Source of the DNA: Leptodactylus fallax | Lineage: Eukaryota; Chordata; Amphibia; Anura; Leptodactylidae | Direction: 5' to 3' | Assembly (NCBI GenBank): GCA_947044405.1 | Contig: CAMRHE010000207.1 | Location: 62,001-126,000, forward strand | DNA length: 64,000 bases | Program-made: the position numbers and the translations under genes | In this document: piece by piece, positions 12,135 through 22,133 of the stretch | Layout of the letters: every line of letters starts with the position of its first letter | Numbering within the stretch: position 1 is the stretch's first letter | The notes under the pieces: model-generated | Databases searched by the model: none | Told to the model about the DNA's origin: nothing | What the model saw: the letters and a program-made list of their open reading frames with translations, nothing else

Positions 12135-12478
12135 GCGAATACTACTATTATTATACTCCGGGGACTTTTCAGACCCCGGAGTATAATAATCGGACACCCA
12201 GGGGAGGTGATAAACATAAAAAACAGTGTTACTCACCTCTCCAGCAATCGGTGTTACTCCGAGCAGGCTTGTGGCCTCTGGTGACGTCATCAGGTCGCGT
12301 CGCTGGCCTGATCATGTGATGTGTGTGCGCAATTAAACAGGGCCTAAAGCTGCAGGGAGTGCACCGGTGTCCAGGATAGGTAAGTACCACTGGTTTTTAT
12401 GTTTGTCACCTCCCCTGGGTCTCCGATCATTATACTCTGGGGTCTGAAAAGACCCCAGAGTATAATAATAGTTCATGG
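12135..12478. repeat. Long interrupted palindrome with a hairpin at each end
   Basis: At each end lies a short hairpin of the form TATACTCYGGGG...CCCCRGAGTATAATAA (about 12147-12192 and 12425-12470). Between them CACCCAGGGGAGGTGATAAA (12185) is mirrored by GTTTGTCACCTCCCCTGGGT near 12400. The centre is GC-rich and contains GTGACGTCATCAGG and GATCATGTGATG. The same arrangement is found at 20885-21246, so the palindrome is a defined module of a repeat family. Confidence 0.8.
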
Positions 12479-12479
12479 G

Positions 12480-12992
12480 TGGGCAACTATGCATAATACC
12501 GTGTGCAGGGGCCACTGTGGAGCATAATACCAGTGCAGGGGCCACTATGGGGCATATTACCGTGTGCAGCGGACACTGAGGAGCATAATACACTGTGCAG
12601 GGGCCACTGTAGAGCATAATACAAGTGCAGGGGCCACTATGGAGCATAATGCCAGTACAGGGGCCACTAAGGAGCATAATACCAGTGCAGAGGCCACTAT
12701 GGAGCATAATACCAGTGCAGGGGCCACTGTGGAGCATAATACCATGTTCAGGGGCCAATATGGCGCATAATACCATGTGGAGGGGCCAATATGGGGCATA
12801 ATACCATGTGCAGGGGCCACTAGGGAGCATAAAACTGTGTGCAGGGGTTGCTGTGGAACATAATACCGTGTACAGGGGCCATTGCGGGGCATAATACCGT
12901 GTGCAGGGGCCACTATGGAGCATAATACCGCATGCAAGAGCCGCTGCGAGGCATAATACAGTGTGCAGGGGCTGCTGTGGAACATTATAGTG
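12480..12992. repeat. Minisatellite, ~30-bp unit (about 17 units)
   Basis: The unit reads approximately GTGCAGGGGCCACTGTGGAG followed by CATAATACC. It recurs with small changes from just after the palindrome to about 12992. Because the period is near 30 it opens long meaningless frames on the minus strand rich in GPCTGIMLHS. The unit is clearly related to the ~33-bp unit at 21262-21805 and lies in the same position relative to the hairpin. Confidence 0.92.
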
Positions 12993-13754
12993 TGTGTAAA
13001 TGGGGCATTGTAAACAGGGGCTATGGCGCCTGTTTATATTATACGCTGTTTGTTTGTAGTGGCCGTGTGATGTAATTCCAGCCTTGTCACATAGACGTGT
13101 ATAGGACGAGGCTGTAGTTACATTACATGGCCACTATGAGATGAATGACACTATGTAAACAGAGAAGCGGTCACGGCGCTTACACAGGTACCATTCAAAC
13201 AGCTGATCAGTGGGGGTCCTGGGTTTTTGAGCCCCACTGATTAGTTTATTAATGACATGGAAAACCTTTTAATTAGTTAACACCTGGGGTATTATTAATA
13301 AGGGGCACTATTTATACAGGGCACACACGGACATTATTAATATAATGATGGACTTGGGAGTATTATTCATTATGGGGGGTTATATCATATATTATATAAT
13401 TGGGGTAGCAGCAGGATGGGGGCTTTGTGCAGGTGAGGACAATGTGGGTTGGATGCCTGGAAAAGTGAGGAGCCAAAGATGTCTGTGTTGCAAACTTTAC
13501 AGAGACAAATCACAGCTGGAAGAAGTGGTCATGGCGCTCCAAAGGGAAGAGAAGGGAAATGTGAAGGATTAGTCAGAGACGTCACCTGTAAGTCACAAAC
13601 TGTTACTGCCCTGTATTCACCTAAATGATAGAGAATAAATACCTGAGTGATGGGGGTCTGTATGCTGAGTCCCCCACTGAGCTTGAGAATTGGGTTTTTT
13701 CCTCCCACTGAGTGGGAATTCAGCCTGACCGCAGCCATATATATACGTGTGTCA

Positions 13755-13892
13755 CTTGGTGGATGGACGAACCCGCGTGGCTCTCATTCACTTCAATGGG
13801 AGTGCCAAAGATACCCGAAGTCCAGTACTCAGCTATCTGCGGGGCTCCTAATATAGAGAATGGGGGCCACGTGGGCTCGTCCATCCACCAAG
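13755..13892. repeat. Inverted repeat with ~25-bp arms
   Basis: CTTGGTGGATGGACGA (13755) is the reverse complement of TCGTCCATCCACCAAG (ending near 13892), and the similarity continues through CCCGCGTGG / CCACGTGGG. The arms are separated by about 85 bases. It lies inside the hAT-like element at 11681-14125. Confidence 0.85.
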
Positions 13893-14125
13893 CAGAAGAT
13901 GTGTGAAGTTATTGTCATTGTTAATGCCGTTTTGTTGATCTGATACTGAAGTAATGCAGGAAGAAGAATTCTTAAAAACTGTTTTATAACTTTGTGTATT
14001 GTGTATATTGTGCGACGATAACAGTGTGTGAAGCTAGTAGCATGGAAACTCAATTTTTTTTTGGGGGGAGGGGGGCGTCTTTCCATAGACCGCCTCAGGC
14101 AGCAAAGAGGCTAGGTTCACCACTG

Positions 14126-14965
14126 AGCCTTGAGCGATATGGGCTCCAGCATCTGCTGACGCAGACCCTGGTCACAGAGTCATACATGCTTAACAGAGAT
14201 GCACAGCTCTTGTCCTGTCACCTTTGGCATCATAATAAATTATAAAGGAGACTAAAGAGTCTAAGAGGGTTTCACTATTAAACTATTTGTACAAAAATCA
14301 GCGGCTCTTTGGATTTGCATAAATATATTGCATATGGTGTAACAGACCAAAGAGTCTTCAAGTGGTTTGCGTGTCCAGAGGGTGGCACATTAATTCATAT
14401 TACATTTTAGGTTTTCAGAATGTATTAGAATAGATTGACTTTGTTCTTAATACCAAATACTTCTACCTGTTTTAATTTCCCATTTAGAATGCCAATAGAC
14501 ATTAACCTGGCTCACATATTTCATCTTGTCTAATTTGTGATTAAAATCCTCATTCTAAAACCTTTCCTCGGACTTGACGTAAGGACCAGAATATGAACAC
14601 TTTCTCCTGGATAGAAGTTGGAAAGGCTTTGATGAGATATCGTTATGATTTCTAATTGTTGCTTTGTAAGCTGGCTCGGTTGCTAACAGGAGTGACTGCA
14701 ATGCTGATAGACATGTGTATGAGTAAACATCCGGAGATGTTCTCTCAGTTACAGATTCCGATTTCCTTTGCAAATAGATTTGCTCCCATTTAACATTCAG
14801 AACAGTAATCACAGTCTGGAGGCCTCCTGCAGTCTCTCTCTCTCTCTACGCTACTGTATAAGAAGATCTTACAGTTTTATAGGAAAGATACTGTAGTTTA
14901 TACATTTTATTTTATCAAGTATATACAAAATGCATGATATACATTAGTAACTTGGGGTAGCCTTC
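14126..14965. other. Non-repetitive stretch, possible conserved non-coding element
   Basis: No repeat termini are visible from about 14260 to 14830. The text contains octamer-like ATTTGCATAAAT (near 14314), CTAATTTGTGATTAAAATCC, TTGACGTAAG, and TTTCTAATTGTTGCTTTG, a density of homeodomain, SOX and POU-type motifs typical of vertebrate enhancers. This is an inference from motif content only; no alignment was possible. A CT microsatellite starts at 14837. Confidence 0.3.
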
Positions 14966-15748
14966 AGGGGCGTAACTTAAGACTCATAGGTCATGGTGTA
15001 AAAGTTCTTATTGAGTCCTCCTGAGCAACTTCTCTTCACCCCCACCAGTTGTGTTCCATCCGTACTTTTTAGCAGCACATACATTTCCCTCTTTGAGCAC
15101 ATGTTTGTGCACACAAGCTTCCCATTATTTACATCCCCCATATAGTAATCATTCTCCATTTTGTGACCTAGCCTCCCCCACAGAACCCCTCCTTGACTAT
15201 TTTCTGATGATCAACTGCTTTTTTTGGCAATGAAATAGTTAATTTTCTCCTGTCATAAATCTTCTCTCTCCAGCTCACCAGAGGGCAAGGGTCATAAATT
15301 TACAAGGTCAGCCATCTTAGAAAATCAGAAAGGAGATCAGAGGTTTATCCAGCCCTAGTGTGGTGAGGATGACCTTTGGGCCACCATAGCTTCTTGGCCT
15401 GGTTGCAACTGTAACCACTACGACCACCAGTGGTAGTCGTCAGTACAGTGTACTGAGTACAGTACATTGTATTGTAGCCCAGATAGATTATACCTATCAA
15501 GTATCTTATAATACAATTGGGGGCTACATGAATATAAAAACATTGTAGTCTAGATAGCTGAGTCAATCTACTTTGTGACCTACTGACATAGTCATGTTTA
15601 ATATATAGATTACCATGTCCATATTAGCATATCATCAATGCCATAAAAAACAGTGTGAGCACTACAGCTCCCAGCATGTAAACAATGCTGGGAGCCGATC
15701 TTCAATGAAAACAGCTCATCACCACCAATCTAAAATTGATGATCTATC
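14966..15748. repeat. hAT-like end (CAGGGGCGTAACTT) and mixed sequence
   Basis: CAGGGGCGTAACTTAAGACT at 14967 matches the terminus of the CAGGGGCGTAA hAT group (complete example at 20629-21884). The matching right end was not found; phrases near 15390-15440 (GGTTGCAACTGTAACCAC, CACCAGTGG) may belong to a decayed one. Positions 15655-15720 hold a short inverted phrase, CAGCTCCCAGCATGT / CAATGCTGGGAGC. The remaining sequence is featureless. Confidence 0.45.
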
Positions 15749-15752
15749 TTAA

Positions 15753-16212
15753 AGGAAGTCTATCACTTCCCCCAAGCATACTCAGCTGTCAACACTGTAT
15801 AATAGGGCACATCACAGTGATAAATAATATACCTCTGTTATGTATGTTGGAGATTTGGAGAAAAAGAACTTTTAATTCTTATGCAAATGAAGCAGTTGGT
15901 GCACTGGAGGCGGGCCTTCAGCTCCCTGAAACACTGCTCTTGACACTCAGACCCCTACCAACTTCTGCCTGATCCACCCCTTGCAGTGGGAGTTGATTCT
16001 ACCATTGCTAACACATCATCCCTCATACCTAATTGGCAAGAGCAGTGCACACAGGCTGAAGTCCCACCTCCAGTGCACCAACTGCCTCATTTGCATAAGA
16101 TTTCAAAGTTGTTTTTCTACAAACCTACAGATGTGACATACATAACAAAGCTATATTATATTATGAAGCATGAATTTAACAGATTTATCAGAGCAAAAGA
16201 CATTCCTATAAA
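15753..16212. mobile_element. Long foldback element, TTAAAGGAAGTCTATCAC end
   Basis: The left end is TTAA (15749-15752) plus AGGAAGTCTATCACTTCC. The right end is decayed (GACATTCCTATAAAG near 16200). The arms are strongly palindromic: 15877-15922 and 16055-16100 are inverted copies with 3 mismatches in 46. Each contains an octamer motif, ATGCAAAT on the left and ATTTGCAT on the right. Similarity of the arms continues outward through ACATACATAACA. It is non-coding and related in its end to the AGGGAGTCTGTC family. Confidence 0.75.
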
Positions 16213-16374
16213 GAAGCGCTCCTTTTTGGTGAAAGTGTTTAATCCTAAGTGTAGAACCCCTCCTCTATGGCGTCCATATGTTCTAACAGGGACAGAAATT
16301 GCCATCATAAGAAAACCCCCTCAAAGAGAGTCTGTCAGCAGTAAATTTGCTATGAAACCAATTACATTAATTTA

Positions 16375-17164
16375 GAATTAGAGATGGGTGAACTAATTCG
16401 TCACAAGCTGGATTCAACCTGAATATTCCAAATTGCTACGTTTTTAACAAAACTGAACAAATGTCGATGAACTAAAATGGCCACCACCACTTGTATTGCA
16501 CAGGAAAAATAAAGAAGAGACATGCGTCCTGTGAGTCTCTGTGACATTTTGGTATCACCTGTTAATCTCTCAGCCAATAATCAGTGGTAGATGGACATCT
16601 TATAGTGTCTACCTACCACCTTACAGCTGATGTCGTATACACTATATAAGGTGTCGTAGGCATGAACACAAGGCATTGCAGTGATGGTGGATATAGGGAT
16701 GGATGTGTTATTCATCTCACTGCATGATACAGAATACACTAAGTGCTGCAAAGCTTAAAAATTGCACTAGAGCTAGAGAATCTTAGGAGTAGGAGAGTTT
16801 AGTTAGATTTAATCAATTACAGGCATAGATAGGAGAATATCTGTGCTGTGTGAGCCTGACTGCAGCAGTAATACAGAAAAAGGACATTGCCAATAATCTA
16901 ATTTTGCCTAAATCCATCATATTAATCCATACTTTACTGCCTCACACTCATGCTGTCACAGCTACCACCACTTCCACCACTCAGCCATAGATGTCCTGCA
17001 GCCTGGTCCATCATATTATTCCATGCCGCACTACCACTCATGTGCCACAGCTGCCACCACTCAGCCTGGTCTGGTCCATCACATTCCACTATAGCACACT
17101 ATACTACACTATAGCACACTGTTGGTGCCACAATGTTGACATAAAAAAAAATTGATTTTTGAGT
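16375..17164 (+). repeat. hAT-family left end (TAGAGATGGGTGAAC) with adjoining sequence
   Basis: TAGAGATGGGTGAACTAATTCG at 16380 is the terminus of the family completed at 36187-36750. Downstream is CACTATATAAGG (near 16640), a TATA-like motif, and then text rich in CCACCACTC and CAGCCTGGTCCATCA repeats. It may be the 5' half of a longer, possibly once autonomous element, but no transposase frame is detectable and the right end was not found. Confidence 0.45.
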
Positions 17165-17460
17165 GTTTTCGCCGTAGTGGAAAAAAAAAGCTGCATTTTA
17201 CAGTACTTGCAAAGTGGATGGGATTCTAGCTAACCCCATCCAAACATTGTAGAAAATTATCTGTAGCGGAAAGGCTACGTTTTCAAAAATCACAGCATGT
17301 CAATTATACTAGCAGAAATGCTGGTATTTCCCTACAGGTTTAATTAGATAAGAAAGCCAGCTAACAAAAACTCATCAAAAACACAACAAAAATGCTGCGT
17401 CAAAAAACGCAATGCAATGTTTTTTTTAGTTGCGTTATGCTATGTGGGGCCTTAGCCTAA
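17165..17460. mobile_element. Short foldback element, GGCCTTAGCC-ended family, copy 2
   Basis: The right end reads TATGTGGGGCCTTAGCCTAA. Internal phrases GCAAAGTGGATGGGATTCTA, CATCCAAACATTG, CATGTCAATTATAC and TTTCCCTACAGGTTTAATT match the copy at 11080-11426 in order. The left border is blurred by poly-A. Confidence 0.65.
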
Positions 17461-18265
17461 GAGTATTAGGAAATAAATAGCACTAGGCCACTAATAAGGA
17501 ACAACAATGATATTTTAACAGTAGACTTTGTCTTTTAGAGATGAAAAAAAAATCTTAATGTGTTATTCCAGTGCTCAGTATAGGGGGTAACTTTCTGATC
17601 GGTGGCGGTCCAACTGCTGACCCACATTGATCACAAGGGGTGTTTTCATCCCAGTTTGAATGGAGTGATGGTCAGAAATGTACACGCAGCTCCATTCACT
17701 TAGTGGGACCATCAGTGACATAAGTATAGTACAGGAGTAGCTTGTTGTGACTAGAATATCCTTTTTAAGTTTACATTTTGCAAAATTTGGTAGTGTCCTG
17801 AAATATGCAACAAGGACAATTAAATACTAGGACAGAAAAAAATAGCTGGTTGTGAATTATTTCAACAGAGACATTACGGAAATGCACCAAAGTTCTTTTT
17901 TCTGCTCAGGTGGACTATGAACATACACGTGTATTTATTATAAATGATATAATAAATTCTAAGGTATGTAAATCAGTTCATTCTTCCTTTTCTTGAGCTG
18001 TGTCCTAGACATCCTTTGGAATCTAGATTACATTAATTTAAAGGCGTTAATAAAAGGCCTTAAAGAAGGTCAAACACAGTGTATAGTCAGAGCTGATTTA
18101 TGGTTTTATATTGTAGACCTTTCCGCTAACACAGTCTGCACTTATCTTTGTATTTATTCTTATTGTCATATTTATCAGAGAGGAAGAATCCCCCCCTTTA
18201 ATATGGAGAAATTGTCAACTACCTCTTAGGGGATTTTGTTTTCCTCTGGATCAACACAGCAGGAT
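17461..18265. other. No gene seen; foldback fragment then unique-looking sequence
   Basis: 17555-17745 contains GATCGGTGGCGGTCC and CAGCTCCATTCACTTAG, phrases of the foldback family at 7774-8175. From 17760 to 18240 no repeat is recognised. The stretch GGCGTTAATAAAAGGCC and following text around 18040-18160 is AT-rich with homeodomain-like TAAT cores and might be conserved, but that is not supported by anything more. Confidence 0.35.
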
Positions 18266-18980
18266 TATGCTAGGTTCACACGAGCATTGTGGTCTCCGTC
18301 ATTCGAGTCTGCCTGGGGACCTAAACGATGGAACAGAAAACTCCAAGATGGTGAAAGACACACACCAGAATATAATAAAATATTAAGTGTTTAATAAATG
18401 AAAAGAGATAATACTTAGCTGTGGTTACAAATGATGTAATAGCTCACTGGATCGGGAGCCCCATTATAGATCATGCACTGATATATACCCATCGTTCAAT
18501 GACTTCCACAGGTGCATGGCATCTACTTCATGATCCATATTGAGACTACCAAACAATAGCCCCTACAGTTTTTATAGTATCTTTGGGGGAAGGGGAGGGG
18601 CTGAGTGGTCAACTTATAACACAACCATTTATGGTACAGGAATTTGAAGAAATGCTTATCTACTGATCAGTACAGAATAGTATACAGAAATACTGAATAG
18701 TATACAGAATTACAGAGTGATCATCCAATAGATGTGCAACAAGAAATACATATAGACTGATCAGTATGACATTAACCCTGTCATATCACATCAATAAGAC
18801 ACTATGATTTGGGGCAAAAAAAAAACACGTCCTATTACAACCCCATTGACTATAATGGGCCCACTGGGTTTCCGCCATTTTCAAACGAAAAGCAGCGGAG
18901 AGAAAAGTCTGCCAATTTTCAATGGTTTCTGTGACGGAGTATCCAACTGAGACTCCGGAGGAGATGTAAACCCAGCCTTA
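18266..18980. mobile_element. Foldback element of the AGGCTGGRTTCACAC family, interrupted
   Basis: The left end TATGCTAGGTTCACACGAGC and right end GATGTAAACCCAGCCTTA match the ends of the copy at 37985-38259. Shared internal landmarks are GGGGACCT.AA.GATGGA and CCATTGACTATAATGGGCCC...GGGTTTCCGCC. Between these arms lies a ~470-bp LTR-like insertion (18349-18816). Confidence 0.7.
18349..18816 (-). mobile_element. LTR-like insertion (solo LTR, minus strand)
   Basis: Relative to the intact relative at 37985-38259, about 470 extra bases occur here. On the minus strand the insert starts TGCCCCAAATCATAGTG and ends TGTGTGTCTTTCACCA, giving TG...CA borders. A TATA motif, ACTATAAAAACTG, lies at 18578-18566, and ATTAAA near the end could serve in polyadenylation. 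Flanks are CAAGA on the left and AAAAA on the right, so a 5-bp target duplication is not convincing. No coding sequence is present. It could instead be an unrelated non-LTR insertion. Confidence 0.45.
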
Positions 18981-19743
18981 ATTGTTGAGCATGGTGGAAT
19001 TGTGTTTTTTTTTTCAGTCTTATAAACTATGTGACTATCACAAAACTAACCTTAGCCAGTCATCATCTCACAAAATATAGAGTGTGAGCCATTAGTAGTC
19101 TAAAGTGTTCTTGTTCTTGAGAAAAAGATGGTTAATTGTATACTGTATGTAAGATTAGAAATAACTTCCATATATCACCTTACTCTTTTTGAGACATTGT
19201 AAGAAATTTCTTCCTGCTGGAATCCTGTATACTTCCTCCTCTCAAGTCCTCAAAGTAAAAAAAAAAAAATAGAAAAAAAGGGGTATGTTTTCTTGCCTTA
19301 ACGAAAGTGTAATGATGGTCACACAGATGTGTTCTTCTTTAGCTTTCCTCTTCGCTCAACATTTCCCAAGATGAGGGCCGCAAGGTGACCAGCTTTGAAA
19401 AACATGCTTTTGCAATACTATGTCAGAAATTGTTACACATGTCTATATTGCTGAGATAATGGGACAAATTTATTAAGACTATCGTATTGTACGCCAGTCT
19501 TAATAAATGGTCTGTTGGACTCAGGGACTGAGAGGTTTATGAAGAGGCTGTGGCTAGAAAACTAGTTATAATAAATCTGTCAGACCGAGGCCTTCCTAAC
19601 CCCAACCCGCACTGCCCACATTCACAGAATGTGGCAGGCAAGGCACAAATCGGGTCTTTAGTCACAGGTTCAGAGCAATAAAGGGACTTTAGGTCAGCTC
19701 ACCTCACATTACCTCTTTGACCCAGCTACAGGCATGAGTGTTC
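18981..19743. other. No gene seen; contains a repeat shared with 51590-51860
   Basis: 19455-19700 shares phrases with 51590-51860: CAGGGACTGAGAG, GAAGAGGCTG, ATAATRAATCTGTC, and CCCACATTCACA, in the same order. It includes a hairpin built on TTTATTAAGAC / GTCTTAATAAA (19468 and 19497). The rest is unique-looking. Confidence 0.5.
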
Positions 19744-20023
19744 CCCTGGGGTGACAGACATCACTTAATAGAAAAGAAGAGGCCTGAAGAGGACAGGGTT
19801 AACAGGATGCCGTGATGGAGCCCAGGGAAAGTAAGTATCGCTGTTTGTTATGTTTATGTACCTCCCTGCATCTTCGCTCAATATACTCTGAGTTCTGAAC
19901 ACCCAAATTATAGTAGTGGGTAATAGGTGGTGAACGCCAAAAATTTCGGGTTTGGCCAAACCAAAAAATGTTGTTCAATTTGTAACAAACCCGGCTCATT
20001 ATGAACCAGTTTGCGCATCCCTA
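19744..20023 (-). repeat. hAT-family fragment (TAGGGATGCGCAAAC end), minus strand
   Basis: Read on the minus strand the sequence begins TAGGGATGCGCAAACTGGTT at 20023 and continues into CGAAATTTTTGGCGTTCACC, the pattern of the TAGAGATGAGCGAA family. Farther in is a decayed TATACTCTGAGTTCTGAA hairpin arm and the GAGCCCAGGGAAAGTAAGTA segment also found near the hairpins at 12400 and 21170. The inner border is uncertain. Confidence 0.5.
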
Positions 20024-20246
20024 GTTGTTATTAGACAATCTGCCATATTGTTGTCCCACTACTTAGAGCGCCAGTGATCAGCTGTAGTCAGTTAAGGGCC
20101 AAACTCACTCTCTCTCCTTTCTCTGCACTACTTCACTGTCTGAAGGACTAGAAAAGACTCCAGTTCTCTTCCTCCTTTCTGGAACCAACTGTCTGGGTCA
20201 TACCAAACTTTGCTTCCATTTAGTGGGAAAGAAATGCTTACTATCA
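20024..20246. other. No feature seen
   Basis: Short unique-looking segment without recognisable repeat, coding or RNA signal. Confidence 0.3.
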
Positions 20247-20884
20247 TGTTTCTCCAAAAATAAGACAGGCTCTTATATTATTTTTGGCTCTGAAAGATGG
20301 GTTAGGGCTTATTTTCAGGGGATGTCTTATTTTTTTCCATGTACAACAATTCACTCACCAGACCCCCTTACATCCAAAACAATTAGAGGGCCAATGGTGG
20401 ATGGGCTCTTTTACACAGATCTGTGTCACTCCTGTCAAAGGCCTGTCACTGCCAGGTCCACTGCAGCCAAGTGTAGCAGTTGGCTCCCGCTGGTGACTGG
20501 AAGCAGGCACCACACTCGGGCTCAGGAATGGAGTGACGCCAGTGAGACTTCTCCGATCTGTTTGTGAGAGCCTGGCACTACTGGTAGTCAACCCTTATTG
20601 TTGTGGAGAACTATCTCACTAATGCCACCAGGGGCGTAAATACCAGGGTAGCAGTGGTAGCGGCTACCACAGGGCCCGGGACATTAGAGGGCCGGAGCCC
20701 TGTGGCAGCTGCTACCGCGAACCCCACAAACCAGTAGCGTAATGATCGCGGTCGCAGGGTGTGCGACCACGACCGGACCCGGCAGGTTACGGGGCCTGGA
20801 GATGGTTCCCTGACCGCTATACATACTGTTATTGGAAAGGGGCCCTGGCATATTGCAGGCCCCTTTCCAATAGATGGCAGGGCA

Positions 20885-21246
20885 GGGCACCCAGGGGAGG
20901 TGACTGAAAATAATAAATACATATTCTCACCTCTCCTGGGCACAGCGTTCTCTCCGGCGCTCTTCCATCATGTGACTTGAGGCCTGTTATTGTTCCCCAG
21001 CGGTCACATGGGGCGCGGCCGCATAATGACGTCAGTGCGCCCCCACGTGATCGCTGAGGCCCAATCACAGGCCTCAGCAGTGACATCGGAAGAGGGCCTG
21101 AAGACGCTGAAGACGGCAGGATGGATTGAGGATGCCAAGGAAAGGTAAGGCAAGGTGAGTATGAATGTTTGTTATTTTTAATCACCTTCCCTGGGCCTCC
21201 GATTATTATACTCTGGGGTCTGAGGAGACCGCAGAGTATAATAATA
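20885..21246. repeat. Interrupted palindrome and terminal hairpin within the hAT element
   Basis: GCACCCAGGGGAGGTGACTG (20887) is mirrored by ATCACCTTCCCTGGGCCTCC near 21180. The right side ends with the hairpin ATTATACTCTGGGGTCTG...GACCGCAGAGTATAATAA (21203-21243). The centre carries ATTGTTCCCCAGCGGTCACA and the mirrored CCAATCACAGGCCTCAGCAG. The organisation repeats that at 12135-12478. Confidence 0.75.
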
Positions 21247-21261
21247 GCACCAGAGCGGAGG

Positions 21262-21805
21262 GGGGCTGTTGGGAGCTTATAATACTGTGTGGGGGCCACT
21301 GTAGAGTATATACTACTGGGTAGGGGCCACTGTAGAACATATACTACTGGGTGGGGGTCACTGTAGAGCATATAATACAGGGTGTGGGCCACTGTGGGGG
21401 GCATATAATACTGTGTGGGAGCCACTGTAGGGAGCATATAATACTGGATGGGGCCCACTGTGGAGGGCATATAATACTGGGTGGGGGCCACTGTGGGAAG
21501 CATATAATACTGGGTGGGGCCCACTGTGGAGGGCATATAATACTGGGTGGGGGCCACTGTGGGAAGCATATAATACTGGGGGGGACCACTGCGAGGAGAA
21601 TATAATACAGGGTGGGGGCCACTGTGTGTAGCATATTATACTGTGTGGGACCAGTGTGGGTAGCATATTATACTGTGTGTGGGGGGAGCAATGTAGAGCA
21701 TATAATGCTGTATGAGGCCCACTGTGGAGCATATAATGCTGTGTGGGGGGGCACTGTTGAGCATATAATACTATTTGGGGACAGTGTTGAGCATATTTTA
21801 CTGTT
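21262..21805. repeat. Minisatellite, ~33-bp unit
   Basis: The unit approximates TACTGGGTGGGGGCCACTGT followed by GGAGGGCATATAA and is repeated about 17 times with length and base changes. Toward the right the units diverge (GTGTGGGGGGAGCAATG, TTTGGGGACAGTGTTG). Long frames on the minus strand here are a by-product of the period. The unit is related to that at 12480-12992. Confidence 0.92.
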
Positions 21806-22133
21806 TGGGGACCCATAACCGGTTCGGGGAGGCCCCATGTCAAATATTCACCTTGGGGCCCAGCCATTCCTAGTTATGCCACTGAGTGCCACCTTGTACA
21901 GATAGCCTTAAGGTCAATGTCCGATTCTTTTAGGGCTGTCTGCTTTCCTTAATGAAGGGTCCACTATATCTGTCCTGCTATTTCTATTTCCTTTTTTACA
22001 TGTACAGCTGCCTTTACACCATTTTTAATGAACTGCTTATTTTTGGAGTTGGGCTCATATTTCAAGCATAAAAAGTCCATAAATATCATGCTAGGGCTTA
22101 GTTCCGGACTAGGTTTTATTTTCCGGGGAAACA

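Larger units (their letters stand above)
11681..14125. mobile_element. Probable hAT-type non-autonomous element with palindrome and minisatellite
   Basis: The left end carries GGCGGCCGCCTCAGGCGGCA, and the right end carries GACCGCCTCAGGCAGCAAAG followed by a CACTG terminus at 14121-14125. Both belong to the CAGTGGCGG / CCGCCTGAGGCGG style of hAT end. CCTTGAG occurs at 11674-11680 immediately left and at 14128-14134 just right of the terminus, with two extra bases, a plausible decayed target duplication. Inside are CRE-like GTGACGTCATCA sequences (11862, 12282), a 340-bp palindrome, and a minisatellite. No transposase is encoded. The borders are less certain than for the element at 20629-21884. 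Confidence 0.55.
20629..21884. mobile_element. hAT-type non-autonomous element with 8-bp target duplication
   Basis: The left terminus is CAGGGGCGTAAATACCAGG and the right terminus, reversed, is CAGTGGCATAACTAGGAATGG. Flanking 8-mers are AATGCCAC (20621-20628) and AGTGCCAC (21885-21892), a duplication with one mismatch, as expected for hAT transposition. Inside, in order: a GGTAGCGGCTACC palindrome, an internal GC-rich region with TGACGTCAGTGCG, a hairpin at about 21203-21246, and a ~33-bp minisatellite. No transposase is present, so mobility would have depended on a related autonomous element. Confidence 0.88.
20247..22133. mobile_element. DNA element with TGTTTCYCC...AAAATAAGAC ends, host of a hAT insertion
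   Basis: The left end TGTTTCTCCAAAAATAAGAC (20247) is mirrored by TTTTATTTTCCGGGGAAACA ending at 22133. Subterminal phrases also mirror: TTAGGGCTTATTTTCAGGGG left and CTAGGGCTTAGTTCCGG right. The hAT element at 20629-21884 interrupts it; without that insertion it would be about 620 bp. I could not define its target duplication. It encodes nothing recognisable. Confidence 0.55.

Noticed and set aside
12333..12985. Long minus-strand frames (142-196 codons) rich in GPCTGIMLHS
   Set aside because: They are produced by the ~30-bp minisatellite, whose period keeps the frame open. There is no start context, homology or non-repetitive domain.
12480..12992. CRISPR-like array
   Set aside because: Units are contiguous ~30-bp tandem repeats with no unique spacers, in a eukaryotic context.
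15986..16375. 129-codon plus-strand frame
   Set aside because: Runs through the right arm of a foldback element into unrelated sequence. No homology.
20829..21867. Minus-strand frames up to 246 codons with PTVAPTQYYM-type repeats
   Set aside because: Same cause: a ~33-bp minisatellite with a period divisible by three. The frames also run through the palindrome and hAT terminus.
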